Assembly (NCBI RefSeq): GCF_015291705.1
Contig: NZ_CP030050.1
Location: forward strand, 5,270,001-5,334,000
Source of the DNA: Bradyrhizobium arachidis
GTDB taxonomy: Bacteria > Pseudomonadota > Alphaproteobacteria > Rhizobiales > Xanthobacteraceae
DNA length: 64,000 bases
Direction of reading: 5' to 3'
The notes beneath the pieces were generated by a model, which was not told where the DNA came from, searched no databases, and was given only the letters and a program-made list of their open reading frames with translations. The translations under genes and the position numbers were made by a program. Shown here in pieces: positions 19,836-29,116 of this stretch. The first letter of the stretch is position 1. Every line of letters starts with the position of its first letter.

Positions 19836-20864
19836 CTAGAACGGAATGGTCAGGCCCGGAGTTTTCGCTTGCGCCCTGGTATAGGCGACGCCGTGGATCT
19901 TGATCCCATGATCGTCCAGCAGCGAAATGATGCCGCCTTGGTTCGACAGTTCCATCGGCTTCTGAACGACAACGGCCAGCGTGCCGCCGGCCGCGATCGT
20001 CCCTGACAGCACCATCTTGTTCTTCTGCTTGTCGGCCAGCATCCAGCCGGTGAGATCGATGTCGCGATCGGCCGTGTTGAGCAGCGTCACGACTTCCCGC
20101 TCGGGCGTCTTCACAGCGTTGACGAGTGCCGCAATGATGCGCACGAGGCCGTCGGGCATCTGCCCGGTCGGAGGGATCGTCGGATCCGGCCGCGGTGTCG
20201 GCGTGCCGCCGCCGAGATCGATGGGATCACCGGTCTTGTCGTCGGTGTGCCAGGCCTGCGTCTGGAATTTGAGGAAGATCGCGGTCCATAGGTTCTGATC
20301 CGGGAATTCGAACACCAGCCCGCCGTCCTGCCACGGTCCGTTGTCGCCGGAGAATTTTCCGCTCGGATTTCCCTGATTCATATGGATGTCGTGAATGCCG
20401 CGTCCGGGGCGGAAACCGAAATAATTGTCCGCTTTCGGCTCGGGTCCCCATGTCTCGCCGAACGCGTACATCATCGCGTTTTCGTTCGAGAGAGCACGCT
20501 GGACGAACTGGTCGAGTTTCTCGTTGAGGTCATTGTCCGGTCCGGGCAAGGACAGCGGGAGCGGCACCATCTCCTGCGGCTGCATCAGATTTCCACGAAT
20601 GAAGTCGAGCGCGAGACCGCCCGGTCTCGGCGGTTGCGCGTGCAGTCCCGGCGGCAGCGCCGCGAGCTCGTCGGTGATCGGATGGACAAAGCGCGATCGC
20701 ACCAGGAACTCGACTTCGCTGCCGTCGGCCGACTGCACATTGACGGCGATGCGGAAATCCGCGTTGTCGGCCACGATATGGACTTGATAGTGCGGCGATT
20801 GGCCAGTGCCGAAACGCATCGCGATCGGGCGTCCCTTGAGGACCGAATAGTGCTTCAGTGGCAT
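19836..20864 (-). CDS. DUF2278 protein with C-terminal lamin-tail-like domain
   Basis: 342 residues. Residues 1 to about 225 match the DUF2278/YukJ family: MPLKHYSVLKG start, HYQVHIVAD, and the conserved GIHDIHMNQGN near the middle. After a proline-rich linker (about 230-250), residues 260-342 look like a lamin-tail or bacterial beta-sandwich domain (LLNTADRDIDLTGWMLAD, then GTIAAGGTLAVVV). The family has no settled function. No signal peptide is seen. I use the inner ATG because GGTGAG lies 5 bases upstream; 14 further codons are open above it. It stands alone. Confidence 0.85.
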   Translation of the reverse strand: MPLKHYSVLKGRPIAMRFGTGQSPHYQVHIVADNADFRIAVNVQSADGSEVEFLVRSRFVHPITDELAALPPGLHAQPPRPGGLALDFIRGNLMQPQEMVPLPLSLPGPDNDLNEKLDQFVQRALSNENAMMYAFGETWGPEPKADNYFGFRPGRGIHDIHMNQGNPSGKFSGDNGPWQDGGLVFEFPDQNLWTAIFLKFQTQAWHTDDKTGDPIDLGGGTPTPRPDPTIPPTGQMPDGLVRIIAALVNAVKTPEREVVTLLNTADRDIDLTGWMLADKQKNKMVLSGTIAAGGTLAVVVQKPMELSNQGGIISLLDDHGIKIHGVAYTRAQAKTPGLTIPF

Positions 20865-21029
20865 CGCACTCACCTGGGTTTCGGCTGCGCGGGCTTCGTT
20901 ATTCAACTTTAGACTGCGGGTCGTGACGGTTTCATGGCTTCATCGTCTCGGCCGCATTCAGGAAAAACTGCTGACCTATCCGGAAATCACGTCAGCCCGC
21001 CGATGCCACATCAGGGCAATGCCGTAAGG

Positions 21030-21878
21030 CTAGCGGCGAGCCTCCTGGCGAGTCTCCGGTTTCTCCACGACCTTCGCTGCATTCCACAGCGCGTCCATCT
21101 CTTCCAGCGACGCCTGGTCCAGCGTGCGGCCCTGCGCCTCCAGCGTACGCTCGATGAACGCAAAGCGCCGCTCGAACTTCGCATTGGTCGCGCGCAGTGC
21201 GGCTTCCGGATCGGCATCGACGTGACGGGCGAGGTTGACGAGGGCGAACATCAAATCGCCGGTCTCTTCGGCAATCTCCTGCCTGTCGTTGCGGTCGAGC
21301 GCGGCCTCGATCTCGTCGGCTTCCTCGCGGATCTTTTGCAGGACCGCGCGCGGGTCGTTCCAGTCGAAGCCGACGGTGGAAGCCTTGCGCTGCAGCTCCA
21401 TCGCGCGCGTCAGCGCCGGCTGGCCGGCCTTCACGCCGGACAGCAACGATTTGTGCGCGGGCATTTGCTCCGGCGGCCGGCGCGCGGCACGCTCGGCCTT
21501 CTCCTCGGCCTTGATGCGGTCCCAGACTTCCTTGACGTGGTGGGAGGCGAGATTGCCGTCCTTGTCGGCGAAGACATGCGGATGGCGCCGGATCATCTTT
21601 CGCGTGATGGCCTCAACGACATCACCGAACGCAAAGGCGTTCTGCTCCGACGCCATCTGGGCGTGGAACACGACCTGGAGCAGGAGATCGCCAAGCTCCT
21701 CTCTGAGATCGTCGAGATCGCCGCGGGTGATGGCATCGACCACCTCGTAGGCCTCCTCGATCGTGTAGGGCGCGATCGTCGAAAAGTCCTGCTCGAGGTC
21801 CCAGGGGCAGCCGGTCACCGGCGTGCGCAGCGCCGCCATGATCTCGATCAGGCGGGAAATGTCGCGGGAAGGGGTCAT
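21030..21878 (-). CDS. mazG: Nucleoside triphosphate pyrophosphohydrolase MazG
   Basis: 282 residues with two MazG domains. The first has [27 protein letters not shown] and the [15 protein letters not shown] metal site; the second has GFDWNDP, then [11 protein letters not shown] and [15 protein letters not shown]. The acidic ExxE-12-ExxD pattern is present in both. It hydrolyses NTPs to NMPs and lowers ppGpp-linked pools or damaged nucleotides. The start is the ATG of [10 protein letters not shown]. It is divergent from queC, 126 bases away. Confidence 0.95.
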   Translation of the reverse strand: MTPSRDISRLIEIMAALRTPVTGCPWDLEQDFSTIAPYTIEEAYEVVDAITRGDLDDLREELGDLLLQVVFHAQMASEQNAFAFGDVVEAITRKMIRRHPHVFADKDGNLASHHVKEVWDRIKAEEKAERAARRPPEQMPAHKSLLSGVKAGQPALTRAMELQRKASTVGFDWNDPRAVLQKIREEADEIEAALDRNDRQEIAEETGDLMFALVNLARHVDADPEAALRATNAKFERRFAFIERTLEAQGRTLDQASLEEMDALWNAAKVVEKPETRQEARR

Positions 21879-22004
21879 TGCGGGGCAGTCTCCTGGGTCC
21901 AGAGACTTATGCCAAAAGCGGGCCGCCGTTCCCAGCGCGGCGCGGCGGAACGGACCGATTTCCACCGATTGGCGGGCCGCGCCCGCAATGCTAAAGCGCG
22001 GGCC

Positions 22005-22718
22005 ATGAGTGACGCATTTTCATCACAAACCGCGCTCGTGCTGTTTTCGGGCGGCCAGGATTCCACCACCTGTCTCGCCTGGGCGCTGAGCCGCTTCGCG
22101 CGCGTGGAGACGCTGGGGTTCGAGTATGGCCAGCGCCATGCCATTGAGCTCGCCTGCCGCGACCGTCTGCTCGACGGCATCAAGGGCCTGCGCGAGGACT
22201 GGGCTCTAAGGCTCGGCGAGAGCCATACGCTGTCGATCCCGACGCTGGCCGCCGTGTCCGAGACGGCGCTGACGCGCGACGTCGCGATCGCCATGGGCGC
22301 CGACGGCCTGCCCAATACGTTCGTGCCCGGCCGCAACCTGGTGTTCCTGACCTTTGCAGCAGCGCTGGCCTATCGGCGCGGTATCACGGACATCGTCGGC
22401 GGCATGTGCGAGACCGACTATTCCGGCTATCCCGATTGCCGCGACGACACCATCCGCGCCATGCAGGCCGCACTGTCTCTGGGCATGGCCCGCAAATTCG
22501 AGCTGCACACGCCACTGATGTGGATCGACAAGGCCGCGACCTGGAAGCTGGCGCATGATCTCGGTGGCGACGGGCTAGTCGACCTCATCCGCGAGCAGTC
22601 CCACACCTGCTATCTCGGCGAACGCGGCGCGCAGCACGACTGGGGCTACGGCTGTGGCGAGTGTCCGGCGTGCAGCCTGCGGGCGAAGGGGTGGCGGGAG
22701 TTCGTGGCGGGGCGCTGA
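22005..22718 (+). CDS. queC: 7-cyano-7-deazaguanine synthase QueC
   Basis: 237 residues. The N-terminal PP-loop motif SGGQDS (15-20) binds [12 protein letters not shown] and [11 protein letters not shown] are family motifs, and zinc cysteines come from CYLGERG and [10 protein letters not shown] near the C-terminus. It converts 7-carboxy-7-deazaguanine to preQ0 for queuosine. No other que gene is adjacent and no preQ1 riboswitch is evident in the 126-base upstream gap. Confidence 0.96.
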   Translation: MSDAFSSQTALVLFSGGQDSTTCLAWALSRFARVETLGFEYGQRHAIELACRDRLLDGIKGLREDWALRLGESHTLSIPTLAAVSETALTRDVAIAMGADGLPNTFVPGRNLVFLTFAAALAYRRGITDIVGGMCETDYSGYPDCRDDTIRAMQAALSLGMARKFELHTPLMWIDKAATWKLAHDLGGDGLVDLIREQSHTCYLGERGAQHDWGYGCGECPACSLRAKGWREFVAGR

Positions 22719-22733
22719 GCCCACATTTTCGGT

Positions 22734-22831
22734 GTCATCACCCGCGAAAGCGGGTGATCCAGTATCCCAGAGGCCGTGTTTGGGCCGAGGGACCGCGGCG
22801 TACTGGATTCCCCGCCTTCGCGGGGAATGAC
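22734..22831. repeat. Palindromic intergenic repeat, nested hairpins
   Basis: Outer arms 22734-22764 and 22801-22831 are imperfect reverse complements (GTCATCACCCGC and GCGGGGAATGAC ends). Each arm also folds on itself: CACCCGCGAAAGCGGGTG on the left and CCCCGCCTTCGCGGGG on the right. It sits between convergent queC and the nitrile hydratase accessory gene. This is the common rhizobial repeat of the GTCATxxCCCGCGAAxGCGGG type. Confidence 0.8.
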
Positions 22832-22877
22832 AGTGTTGGTTGGAGCAACAGCGTCCGCAACACGACGCGGCGCTAGA

Positions 22878-23258
22878 CTACCCCGCAAAATCCTCGTCCC
22901 GCAGCTCGATCGGCTTGCCATGCGGCGTACGATCCGCAGCATGGTCCCAAGCGTAGCGGTAGCGGTGCAGGGTCTCCATCGAGGCGACGCCTTTCCGCGC
23001 GACGAGGCCTTCCAGTGTGGCGAGCCAGTGCAAATAATACGTCTCGCCCGTATCAGGATCGCCGGCGGCCTGTGCGCGCTTGATCTCGTCGGCCAGCGCC
23101 GCCGCCCATTCGGGCCAAGTGAACACGCCGCGCTCGTGCAGGCTCAAGGCCATCGCGAAGGCATGCGCCTCCCAGGGCGCGCGGAACACCGGGCCGTCGT
23201 CATCGCGCGGAATGCTCGGGATGGCCGCCGTCGCGGCCGCGGCAGCCGTGCTGCTCAT
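22878..23258 (-). CDS. Nitrile hydratase accessory protein
   Basis: 126 residues. After an alanine-rich start ([17 protein letters not shown]), the body has the nitrile hydratase beta-subunit-like N-terminal fold used by activators: PVFRAPWEAHAFAMALSLHERGVFTWPEWAAALADEI, then YYLHWLATLEGLV. Such proteins help insert the metal and oxidise the active-site cysteines of the alpha subunit. The ATG shares one base with the nthB stop (TGATG). It is the last gene of the nth operon. Confidence 0.88.
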   Translation of the reverse strand: MSSTAAAAATAAIPSIPRDDDGPVFRAPWEAHAFAMALSLHERGVFTWPEWAAALADEIKRAQAAGDPDTGETYYLHWLATLEGLVARKGVASMETLHRYRYAWDHAADRTPHGKPIELRDEDFAG

Positions 23259-23917
23259 CAAGCCGGGTCCAGATAGGGCTCGAACGCGTCGATCGAGACC
23301 TTCAGCGTCGGATCGCCATCTTCGCCCCAGAGATCGCTGCCTTCGAACACCACGGTGTAGAGCCATTGCGGATTCTCGCCGAGCTCCATCGCCGCCGAGT
23401 CCGGAAACACGTGGCAGCCGTGGTTGAGCTCGACGACACCGACATGGCCGCGGACATAGCGCGGCAGCCGTGTGTGCGTGGTCGGATGGATGTTCTTGGC
23501 GCGGACGCGATCGCCGATCTTGAATCTTGCCGGCGCCGGAGCAGGGCGGGCAAACTTGCCGCGCACCATCACGCGCTCGACATTGGCGAGATCGAACTTG
23601 CCGTGCTTGAGCGCCTTTCCGGGCTGCATGGCGTGGCCGGCCGCGACTTCCTCACGCGTGAGGTAGCCCTTCTCGATCAGCATCTCCTCGAGCCCGAGGA
23701 ACCATTTCTTGTAGTAGGAGCTCGAGAGATACACATGCGGCGGCAGCGTCTCGCGGTAGAAGCGCGAGGTGTCGATGTTGAAGGCGCCGGCTGCGCCCAT
23801 CGCGCGCACCATGGCCAGCACGCGCGACTCCCACTCCTCATGAAACATCGGCTCGTTCGGCTCGGGCTCGACCTTGCCGAAGCCGTCCATGCCGCCCATG
23901 TCGTGGACGCCGTTCAC
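23258..23917 (-). CDS. nthB: Nitrile hydratase beta subunit
   Basis: 219 residues from a GTG, matching the family start [16 protein letters not shown]. Conserved blocks are [29 protein letters not shown] and the C-terminal SH3-like barrel beginning [26 protein letters not shown]. The beta subunit packs against alpha and helps form the substrate channel. The GTG overlaps the nthA stop by 4 bases (GTGA), giving coupled translation for equal amounts of the two subunits. Confidence 0.95.
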   Translation of the reverse strand: MNGVHDMGGMDGFGKVEPEPNEPMFHEEWESRVLAMVRAMGAAGAFNIDTSRFYRETLPPHVYLSSSYYKKWFLGLEEMLIEKGYLTREEVAAGHAMQPGKALKHGKFDLANVERVMVRGKFARPAPAPARFKIGDRVRAKNIHPTTHTRLPRYVRGHVGVVELNHGCHVFPDSAAMELGENPQWLYTVVFEGSDLWGEDGDPTLKVSIDAFEPYLDPA

Positions 23918-24549
23918 GACGGCGCTCCAGGCTTGGCCGGAAAGCCGGTGCCGATCATGGAGTCGCGCGTGACGAGCTCGGCGAGCTGTTCCTCGCTCCA
24001 GCCTTCGGTGCCTTCGGGGCGCATCGGCAGCACCAGGAAGCGCGTCTCGGCAGTGGAGTCCCAGACACGGAGCTCGATGTCCTTCGGCAGGCTGACACCG
24101 AAATCGGCGAGCACGCCGCGCGGATCCTTCACCGCGCGCGAGCGATAGGGCGCGGCCTTGTACCAGACCGGCGGCAGCCCCAGCATTTCCCAGGGGTAGC
24201 AGGAGCACAGCGTGCACACGACCATGTTGTGGCGCACGGGCGTGTTCTCGACCACGACGAGATGGTCGCCGACGCGGCTGACATGGCCGAGCGTGCCGAT
24301 CGCCTTGCTACCGTCCTCCAGCAGCGCCTGCTTGAACGCCGGATCGGTCCAGGCCTTGGCGACGACGCGCGCGCCATTATGCGGGCCAATCTTGGTCTCA
24401 TAGGCCTGGATGATCGCATCGAGCGCAGCCGGCTCGACATAGCCTTTTTCGGTCAGGATCGTCTCGAGCGCGCGCACGCGCAGCTCGGTCTCGGACAGCT
24501 CCGAATGATCGTGATCGTGGTGATGATGATGGTCGTGATCGTGGCTCAT
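23914..24549 (-). CDS. nthA: Nitrile hydratase alpha subunit, cobalt type
   Basis: 211 residues. The metal claw VCTLCSC has Cys112, Cys115 and Cys117; threonine after the first cysteine marks the cobalt class, whereas iron enzymes have serine. The enzyme hydrates nitriles to amides in the cytoplasm. Residues 2-16 are an unusual His/Asp run ([15 protein letters not shown]) that could bind cobalt. No amidase or nitrilase lies beside the operon, so the amide must be processed elsewhere. It is divergent from the enoyl-CoA hydratase gene. Confidence 0.96.
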   Translation of the reverse strand: MSHDHDHHHHHDHDHSELSETELRVRALETILTEKGYVEPAALDAIIQAYETKIGPHNGARVVAKAWTDPAFKQALLEDGSKAIGTLGHVSRVGDHLVVVENTPVRHNMVVCTLCSCYPWEMLGLPPVWYKAAPYRSRAVKDPRGVLADFGVSLPKDIELRVWDSTAETRFLVLPMRPEGTEGWSEEQLAELVTRDSMIGTGFPAKPGAPS

Positions 24550-24668
24550 GGGACGAAGGATAGGCGCAATGGTCCCCGCCTGTCGAGTATGCGTTGCGGT
24601 GCAGCCGGGTCCCATATTCGTGAGGCCCGAGGTAGGCTAGCATCGCCGGAAGCAGACTGGAGGCGCCG

Positions 24669-25475
24669 GTGACGAATTACGTGAAAATCGAGAAAGGCCT
24701 CGGCCCCGAGGGGCGGATCGCGGTCGTGCGATTCGACCGTAGCGACGGCATCAACGCGCTCTCGCCCGAGGCGCTGCGCCAGCTCACCGCGGCCGCACGC
24801 AGCTTCGAGGACGATGCTGCGACGTCCGTCGTGGTGCTGACCGGCAGCACGGGCGCCTTCAGTGCGGGCTTCGACCTGAAGGACGCCGAAGGACGCGCAC
24901 GCAAGGACATGGACCTCGGCACGCTGCGCCGGCACCTCAAGCTCGGGCCGCGCCTGACCCATGCCTGGCAGGAGATGGAGCAGATCACGATCGCGGCGAT
25001 CGAGGGCTTCTGCGTCGGCGGCGGCGTGGCGCTTGCCGTAGCGCTCGACTTCCGCATCATGGGCCGTGATGCACATCTGCGCGTGCCCGAGATCGGGCTC
25101 GGCATGAACATGAGCTGGCAGAGCATCCCGCGCATGCTGCATCTCATGGGCCCGGCCCGTACCAAGCAGGCGGTGATTTTGGCAGATGAGCGCATCAGCG
25201 CGGATGAGGCCTATGAATGGGGCCTGGTGGAGCAGGTGGTCGATCCCGGCCATGCGTTCGACGCCGCCATGGAGCTCGCCCGCAAGGTCGCCGCGCAGCC
25301 GCCGCTCTCGGTCGCGATGACAAAGCTGACGGTCAACCGGCTCGCGCATGCGCTTGACGACCTCGCCAGCCACATGGACGTCGACCAGTTCGCACTGGCA
25401 AGCCTCAGCGAGGACCACAGGGAGGGCGTCGAGGCGTTCCTGACGCGGCGCAAGCCGCGGTTCAAGGGGCGGTAG
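24669..25475 (+). CDS. Enoyl-CoA hydratase/isomerase family protein
   Basis: 268 residues of the crotonase fold: oxyanion-hole segment AFSAGFDLKDAEG (near residues 62-74) and FCVGGGVALAVALDFRIM (about 114-131), then LGMNMSWQSIPRMLHLMGP. The glutamate pair of true hydratases is not obvious: the position after GLGM is N-M-S-W rather than the usual P-E/G-G. The reaction may therefore differ from crotonyl-CoA hydration. The GTG start has GGAGG 5 bases upstream. It is probably monocistronic, with a DASS transporter gene 112 bases downstream. Confidence 0.88.
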   Translation: MTNYVKIEKGLGPEGRIAVVRFDRSDGINALSPEALRQLTAAARSFEDDAATSVVVLTGSTGAFSAGFDLKDAEGRARKDMDLGTLRRHLKLGPRLTHAWQEMEQITIAAIEGFCVGGGVALAVALDFRIMGRDAHLRVPEIGLGMNMSWQSIPRMLHLMGPARTKQAVILADERISADEAYEWGLVEQVVDPGHAFDAAMELARKVAAQPPLSVAMTKLTVNRLAHALDDLASHMDVDQFALASLSEDHREGVEAFLTRRKPRFKGR

Positions 25476-25587
25476 AACCAAGCCAGGCCATTGCTAGCGT
25501 GGCGGACAGTCCGTATACGCCGAACTGGGACAAAAGCAGGCCCGGCCAACGGGCTGCACGATGCAACGACAATCGAGGGGAGGGCCC

Positions 25588-27057
25588 ATGGCCGCTGGTT
25601 CGCAGGCGCCTGAGGCAAAAGGGTTTCGCTGGAGGCTGGTCACGCCGCTGGCGGTGTGGCTGGCGATCTATCTGTGGCCGGTGCCGCCAGGGCTCAACGC
25701 CAATCAGTGGCATTATTTCGCCGTGTTCGCGGCTGTGATCACCGGGCTCATCCTGGAATCGATGCCGGTCGGCGCAGTCGGCTTCATCGGTCTCACGGTG
25801 GCAGGCGTTGCAGGCTATATCGATCCCGATCCCGGCAAGTCGCTGCGCTGGATGCTGGCGGGCTTCGCCGAGAGCACGGTGTGGCTGATCGTCGGCGCCT
25901 TCGTATTCTCGATCGGCTATCGCAAGAGCCAGCTCGGCCGGCGCATCGCGCTGGTGCTGGTGCAGAAGCTCGGCCGCAACACGCTGGGCCTCGGCTACGC
26001 GGTCGCGATGTCGGACTTCCTGCTCGCGCCGGCGACGCCGTCGAATACCGCGCGCAGCGGCGGCATCGTCTATCCCATCATCAGCAACATCCCGCGCATC
26101 TATGGCTCCGAGCCCGGGCCGACCGCCGGCAAGATCGGCACCTATGTGATGTGGACCGCGTTCGCGGCAACCGCGATCACCAGCTCGCTGTTCTTCACCG
26201 CGCTCGCGCCCAATGCGGCCGCGCTCGCCATCGCCAGGAAAACCGCCGGGGTCGAGGTGAGCTGGGCGCAGTGGTTCATGGGCTTTGCGCCGCTCGGCCT
26301 CCTGCTGATGATCGTGGTGCCGCTGCTCAGCTACGTGGTGTGCCGTCCCGAAGTGAAGCGCAGCCCGGAGATTTCCGAATGGGCGGCGAAGGAGCTCGCC
26401 GAGATGGGCCCGATGTCGCGCAACGAATGGATCATGCTGGCGCTGATCGTGCTCGCGATGTTCCTGTGGATCGCAGGCTCGAGCCCCGACATCCACGTTC
26501 CCGGGATCGGCTCGAACTTCGTCAACGCCACCACCGTCGTGTTCATCGTGATCTCCCTGATGCTGGTGACGGGCGTGATCGAGTTTGCCGACATCGTCAG
26601 CGAGAAGAGCGCCTGGGAGGTGTTTTTCTACTTCACCTCGCTCTTGACGCTCGCCTCGGGGCTCAACGAGATCGGCTTCATCAAATGGTTCGCGACCGAA
26701 TACGCAAAACCGCTCGCCGGGCTGTCGCCGTCGACCGCAATGCTCCTGCTGGTCGCGCTGTTCTTCTGGATCCACTATTTCTTCTCGAGCATCACCTCGC
26801 ATGCGGCGGCCGTGCTGCCGGTGGTGCTCGCGGTCGGCTCCGGCATTCCCGGCCTGCCGGTCGTGACGCTCGCCATGCTCTGCATGTATTCGCTCGGCCT
26901 GATGGGCGTGATCTCGCCTTATGCGACCGGGCCGGCGCCGATGTATTTCGGCAGCGGCTATATCGGGAAGGGCCAGTTCTGGGGCTTTGGCCTGATCTTC
27001 GGGCTGCTCTATTTCGCAGGCCTCCTGCTGATCGTGCTGCCGTGGTTGCAGGTCTGA
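25588..27057 (+). CDS. DASS/SLC13-type anion (dicarboxylate) transporter
   Basis: 489 residues with about 12 hydrophobic segments. Family marks are the N-terminal region ending LILESMPVGAVGFIGLTV, the substrate and cation loop MSDFLLAPATPSNTARSGGIVYPI, and a C-terminal repeat around SPYATGPAPMYFGSGYIGKG. The sequence is closest to the bacterial and plastid 2-oxoglutarate/malate or tartrate subgroup (YflS-like), so a dicarboxylate is the likely substrate. The ATG at 25588 follows a GGGGAGGG ribosome site; an upstream ATG nine codons earlier lacks one. Confidence 0.9.
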   Translation: MAAGSQAPEAKGFRWRLVTPLAVWLAIYLWPVPPGLNANQWHYFAVFAAVITGLILESMPVGAVGFIGLTVAGVAGYIDPDPGKSLRWMLAGFAESTVWLIVGAFVFSIGYRKSQLGRRIALVLVQKLGRNTLGLGYAVAMSDFLLAPATPSNTARSGGIVYPIISNIPRIYGSEPGPTAGKIGTYVMWTAFAATAITSSLFFTALAPNAAALAIARKTAGVEVSWAQWFMGFAPLGLLLMIVVPLLSYVVCRPEVKRSPEISEWAAKELAEMGPMSRNEWIMLALIVLAMFLWIAGSSPDIHVPGIGSNFVNATTVVFIVISLMLVTGVIEFADIVSEKSAWEVFFYFTSLLTLASGLNEIGFIKWFATEYAKPLAGLSPSTAMLLLVALFFWIHYFFSSITSHAAAVLPVVLAVGSGIPGLPVVTLAMLCMYSLGLMGVISPYATGPAPMYFGSGYIGKGQFWGFGLIFGLLYFAGLLLIVLPWLQV

Positions 27058-27254
27058 CGAGCCGGGCTGGAGGCCGCAACCTCGGCAGATGGATTTTCTC
27101 CTCCGGGGAGGGTTTTGGAAAACTTCCTCCAATTCCCCGCAAATATCTGACATTGCAAGCAGGGGCCGAACGGGCGATGGTGCGTGCTGCGGTGCAGCGC
27201 GTTCCATCCCAGCGCTCGCTCGCGGTTCCATTTCTCGTCGCTCGCTGCGACCCG

Positions 27255-27288
27255 GCTTGCCGCACATCTGAACGGCATGCGGGCAAGC
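27255..27288 (+). promoter_or_regulatory. Hairpin in the metN leader
   Basis: GCTTGCCGCA (27255-27264) pairs with TGC-G-GGCAAGC (27278-27288) through ten pairs and one bulged G, closing 28 bases before the metN ATG at 27316. A stem this close to the ribosome site could modulate translation. It does not match the SAM-II pattern, because the GCTAAA-type 3' element is missing. Confidence 0.3.
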
Positions 27289-27315
27289 GAATTATTGTGC
27301 ATGAAGGCCGCTTCC

Positions 27316-28437
27316 ATGAACGTCCACCAATCGCTTGCGATCGGACAACCGATCGCGCCGCCCGAAGCGATTTCATCCGCCACCGAGCCGGACGCGATGG
27401 TCCGCTTCGAAGGCATCTCGAAAACCTATCCGGCCTATCGCGGCAAGCCCGGCGTCAACGCGCTGAAGAACATCGATTTCGCGATCCCGCGCGGCTCCAT
27501 CACCGGCGTGATCGGCCGCTCCGGTGCGGGCAAGTCGAGCCTGGTCCGGCTGATCAACGGGCTGGAGAAGCCGACCACGGGCCGCGTGATCGTGGATGGC
27601 CGCGATATCTCCGCGCTTGCCGGCCGCGAGTTGCGGCTGGCGCAGCGCTCCATCGGCATGATCTTCCAGCACTTCAATTTGCTGTCCTCGCGCACGGCGG
27701 CCGACAACATCGCGCTGCCGCTCGAGATCGCCGGCTGGGCCAAGGCCGACATCAAGGCCCGCGTCACTGAATTGCTTGCCCTCGTCGGCATCGCCGACAA
27801 GCACGACCGTTATCCGTCAGAGCTTTCCGGCGGCCAGAAGCAGCGCGTCGGCATCGCCCGCGCGCTGGCGACGCGGCCGAGCGTGCTCTTGTCGGACGAG
27901 GCGACCTCGGCGCTCGATCCGCAGACCACGCGCGCGATCCTCGACCTGCTTGCGAACATCAACCGCGAGCTGGGCGTGACCATCGTGCTGATCACTCACG
28001 AGATGTCCGTGGTGCGCCAGCTCGCCAAGGAAGTCGTGGTGCTCGATGCCGGCCATGTCGTCGAGCGCGGCCATGTCGCCGACATCTTCACCCATCCCAA
28101 ACATCCGATCACGCAGTCCTTCCTGGCCGAGGTGATCGGCGACAGCCTGCCGGTCTCGCTGGCGAGCCGGATCGTGGCTGAGCCGTCTGCCGGCGGGCAG
28201 GCTGTGATCCGCGTCCAGGTGCGGGGGGCAGGGGCCGGCGACACGCTGGTGGCGCGGCTTGCGCGCGAACTCGGTCTCGACGTCGCGCTGCTCTCGGCCC
28301 GCATCGACGAGATCGGCGGCCAGCATGTGGGCGCGCTGACATTAGGAATTCCCGGCAGCGAGGACGCGGTGACGCGGACGCTCGCCTGGCTCTCTCAACA
28401 CCAATTCGCAGCGGAGCGTCTCGGCTATGTCGCCTGA
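27316..28437 (+). CDS. metN: D-methionine/methionine ABC transporter ATPase MetN
   Basis: 373 residues. ABC ATPase core with Walker A GRSGAGKSS, Q loop (IFQHFNLLSS), signature LSGGQKQRVGIARAL and Walker B VLLSDEATSALD, followed by a C-terminal NIL domain (about 295-373) that binds methionine for transinhibition. An N-terminal extension of about 30 residues precedes the ATPase. A start at 27301 is also possible. Its 3' end overlaps metI by 11 bases. No metQ binding-protein gene is present nearby. Confidence 0.93.
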   Translation: MNVHQSLAIGQPIAPPEAISSATEPDAMVRFEGISKTYPAYRGKPGVNALKNIDFAIPRGSITGVIGRSGAGKSSLVRLINGLEKPTTGRVIVDGRDISALAGRELRLAQRSIGMIFQHFNLLSSRTAADNIALPLEIAGWAKADIKARVTELLALVGIADKHDRYPSELSGGQKQRVGIARALATRPSVLLSDEATSALDPQTTRAILDLLANINRELGVTIVLITHEMSVVRQLAKEVVVLDAGHVVERGHVADIFTHPKHPITQSFLAEVIGDSLPVSLASRIVAEPSAGGQAVIRVQVRGAGAGDTLVARLARELGLDVALLSARIDEIGGQHVGALTLGIPGSEDAVTRTLAWLSQHQFAAERLGYVA

Positions 28438-29092
28438 ACTCCTCAACCTGATCCTCCAGGCCACCTTCGAAAGCCTGTACATGGTCGGCATCGCGGCGCT
28501 GCTCGGCACCGTCTTCGGCCTGCCACTTGGCGTGTTTCTCGCGACCAGCCGGAAAGGCGAGCTGTTCGCCGCCCCGCTCGTCAACCGCGTGCTGGGCATC
28601 ATCGTCAATGCGACGCGCTCGACGCCCTTCATCATCCTGGTCGTCGCCATCATCCCGTTCACACGCCTCGTTGCCGGCACCTCGATCGGCTCAACCGCGG
28701 CGATCGTGCCGCTGACGATCGCATCCGCGCCGTTCATCGCGCGCCTCGTGGAAGGCGCGATCCGCGAGGTCGACGGCGGCCTGATCGAGACCGCAGCCTC
28801 GTTCGGCGCATCGCCGCTGCAGATCGTGTTCAAGGTGCTGATCCCCGAAGCGCTGCCGGGCCTGCTGCTGGCGCTGACCCTGGCTGTGGTCAGCCTGCTC
28901 GGCTACTCCGCCATGGTCGGCGCGGTCGGCGGCGGCGGACTTGGCGATCTCGGCATCCGCTACGGCTACCAGCGCTTCATGCCGGAGATGATGCTCGCCG
29001 TCGTCGTTGTGCTGATCGCGTTGGTGCAGCTCGTGCAGAGCGCGGGCGATTATCTCGCGCGCCGGGTCAACCGCCGGCTGCGGCATCGCTGA
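28427..29092 (+). CDS. metI: Methionine ABC transporter permease MetI
   Basis: 221 residues with five hydrophobic helices and the permease EAA loop (ETAASFGASPLQIVFKVLIPEALPG) that docks onto MetN. The sequence around NATRSTPFIILVV and YSAMVGAVGGGGLGDLGIRYGYQRF is typical of MetI. It starts inside the end of metN. Without an adjacent metQ, the binding protein must come from another locus, or the importer works with a separate lipoprotein. Confidence 0.94.
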   Translation: MSPELLNLILQATFESLYMVGIAALLGTVFGLPLGVFLATSRKGELFAAPLVNRVLGIIVNATRSTPFIILVVAIIPFTRLVAGTSIGSTAAIVPLTIASAPFIARLVEGAIREVDGGLIETAASFGASPLQIVFKVLIPEALPGLLLALTLAVVSLLGYSAMVGAVGGGGLGDLGIRYGYQRFMPEMMLAVVVVLIALVQLVQSAGDYLARRVNRRLRHR

Positions 29093-29116
29093 CGCGTTCG
29101 ATTATCGGGCCGACTG

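Noticed and set aside
25462..27267. A 600-codon minus-strand frame opposite the DASS transporter
   Set aside because: His/Arg/Asp-rich composition typical of antisense frames in GC-rich DNA; the plus-strand transporter explains the openness.
27058..27315. SAM-II riboswitch upstream of metN
   Set aside because: CCGGCTTGC is present, but the GTGGTxATTTG 5' element and the GCTAAA-type 3' element are not; only the hairpin is reported.
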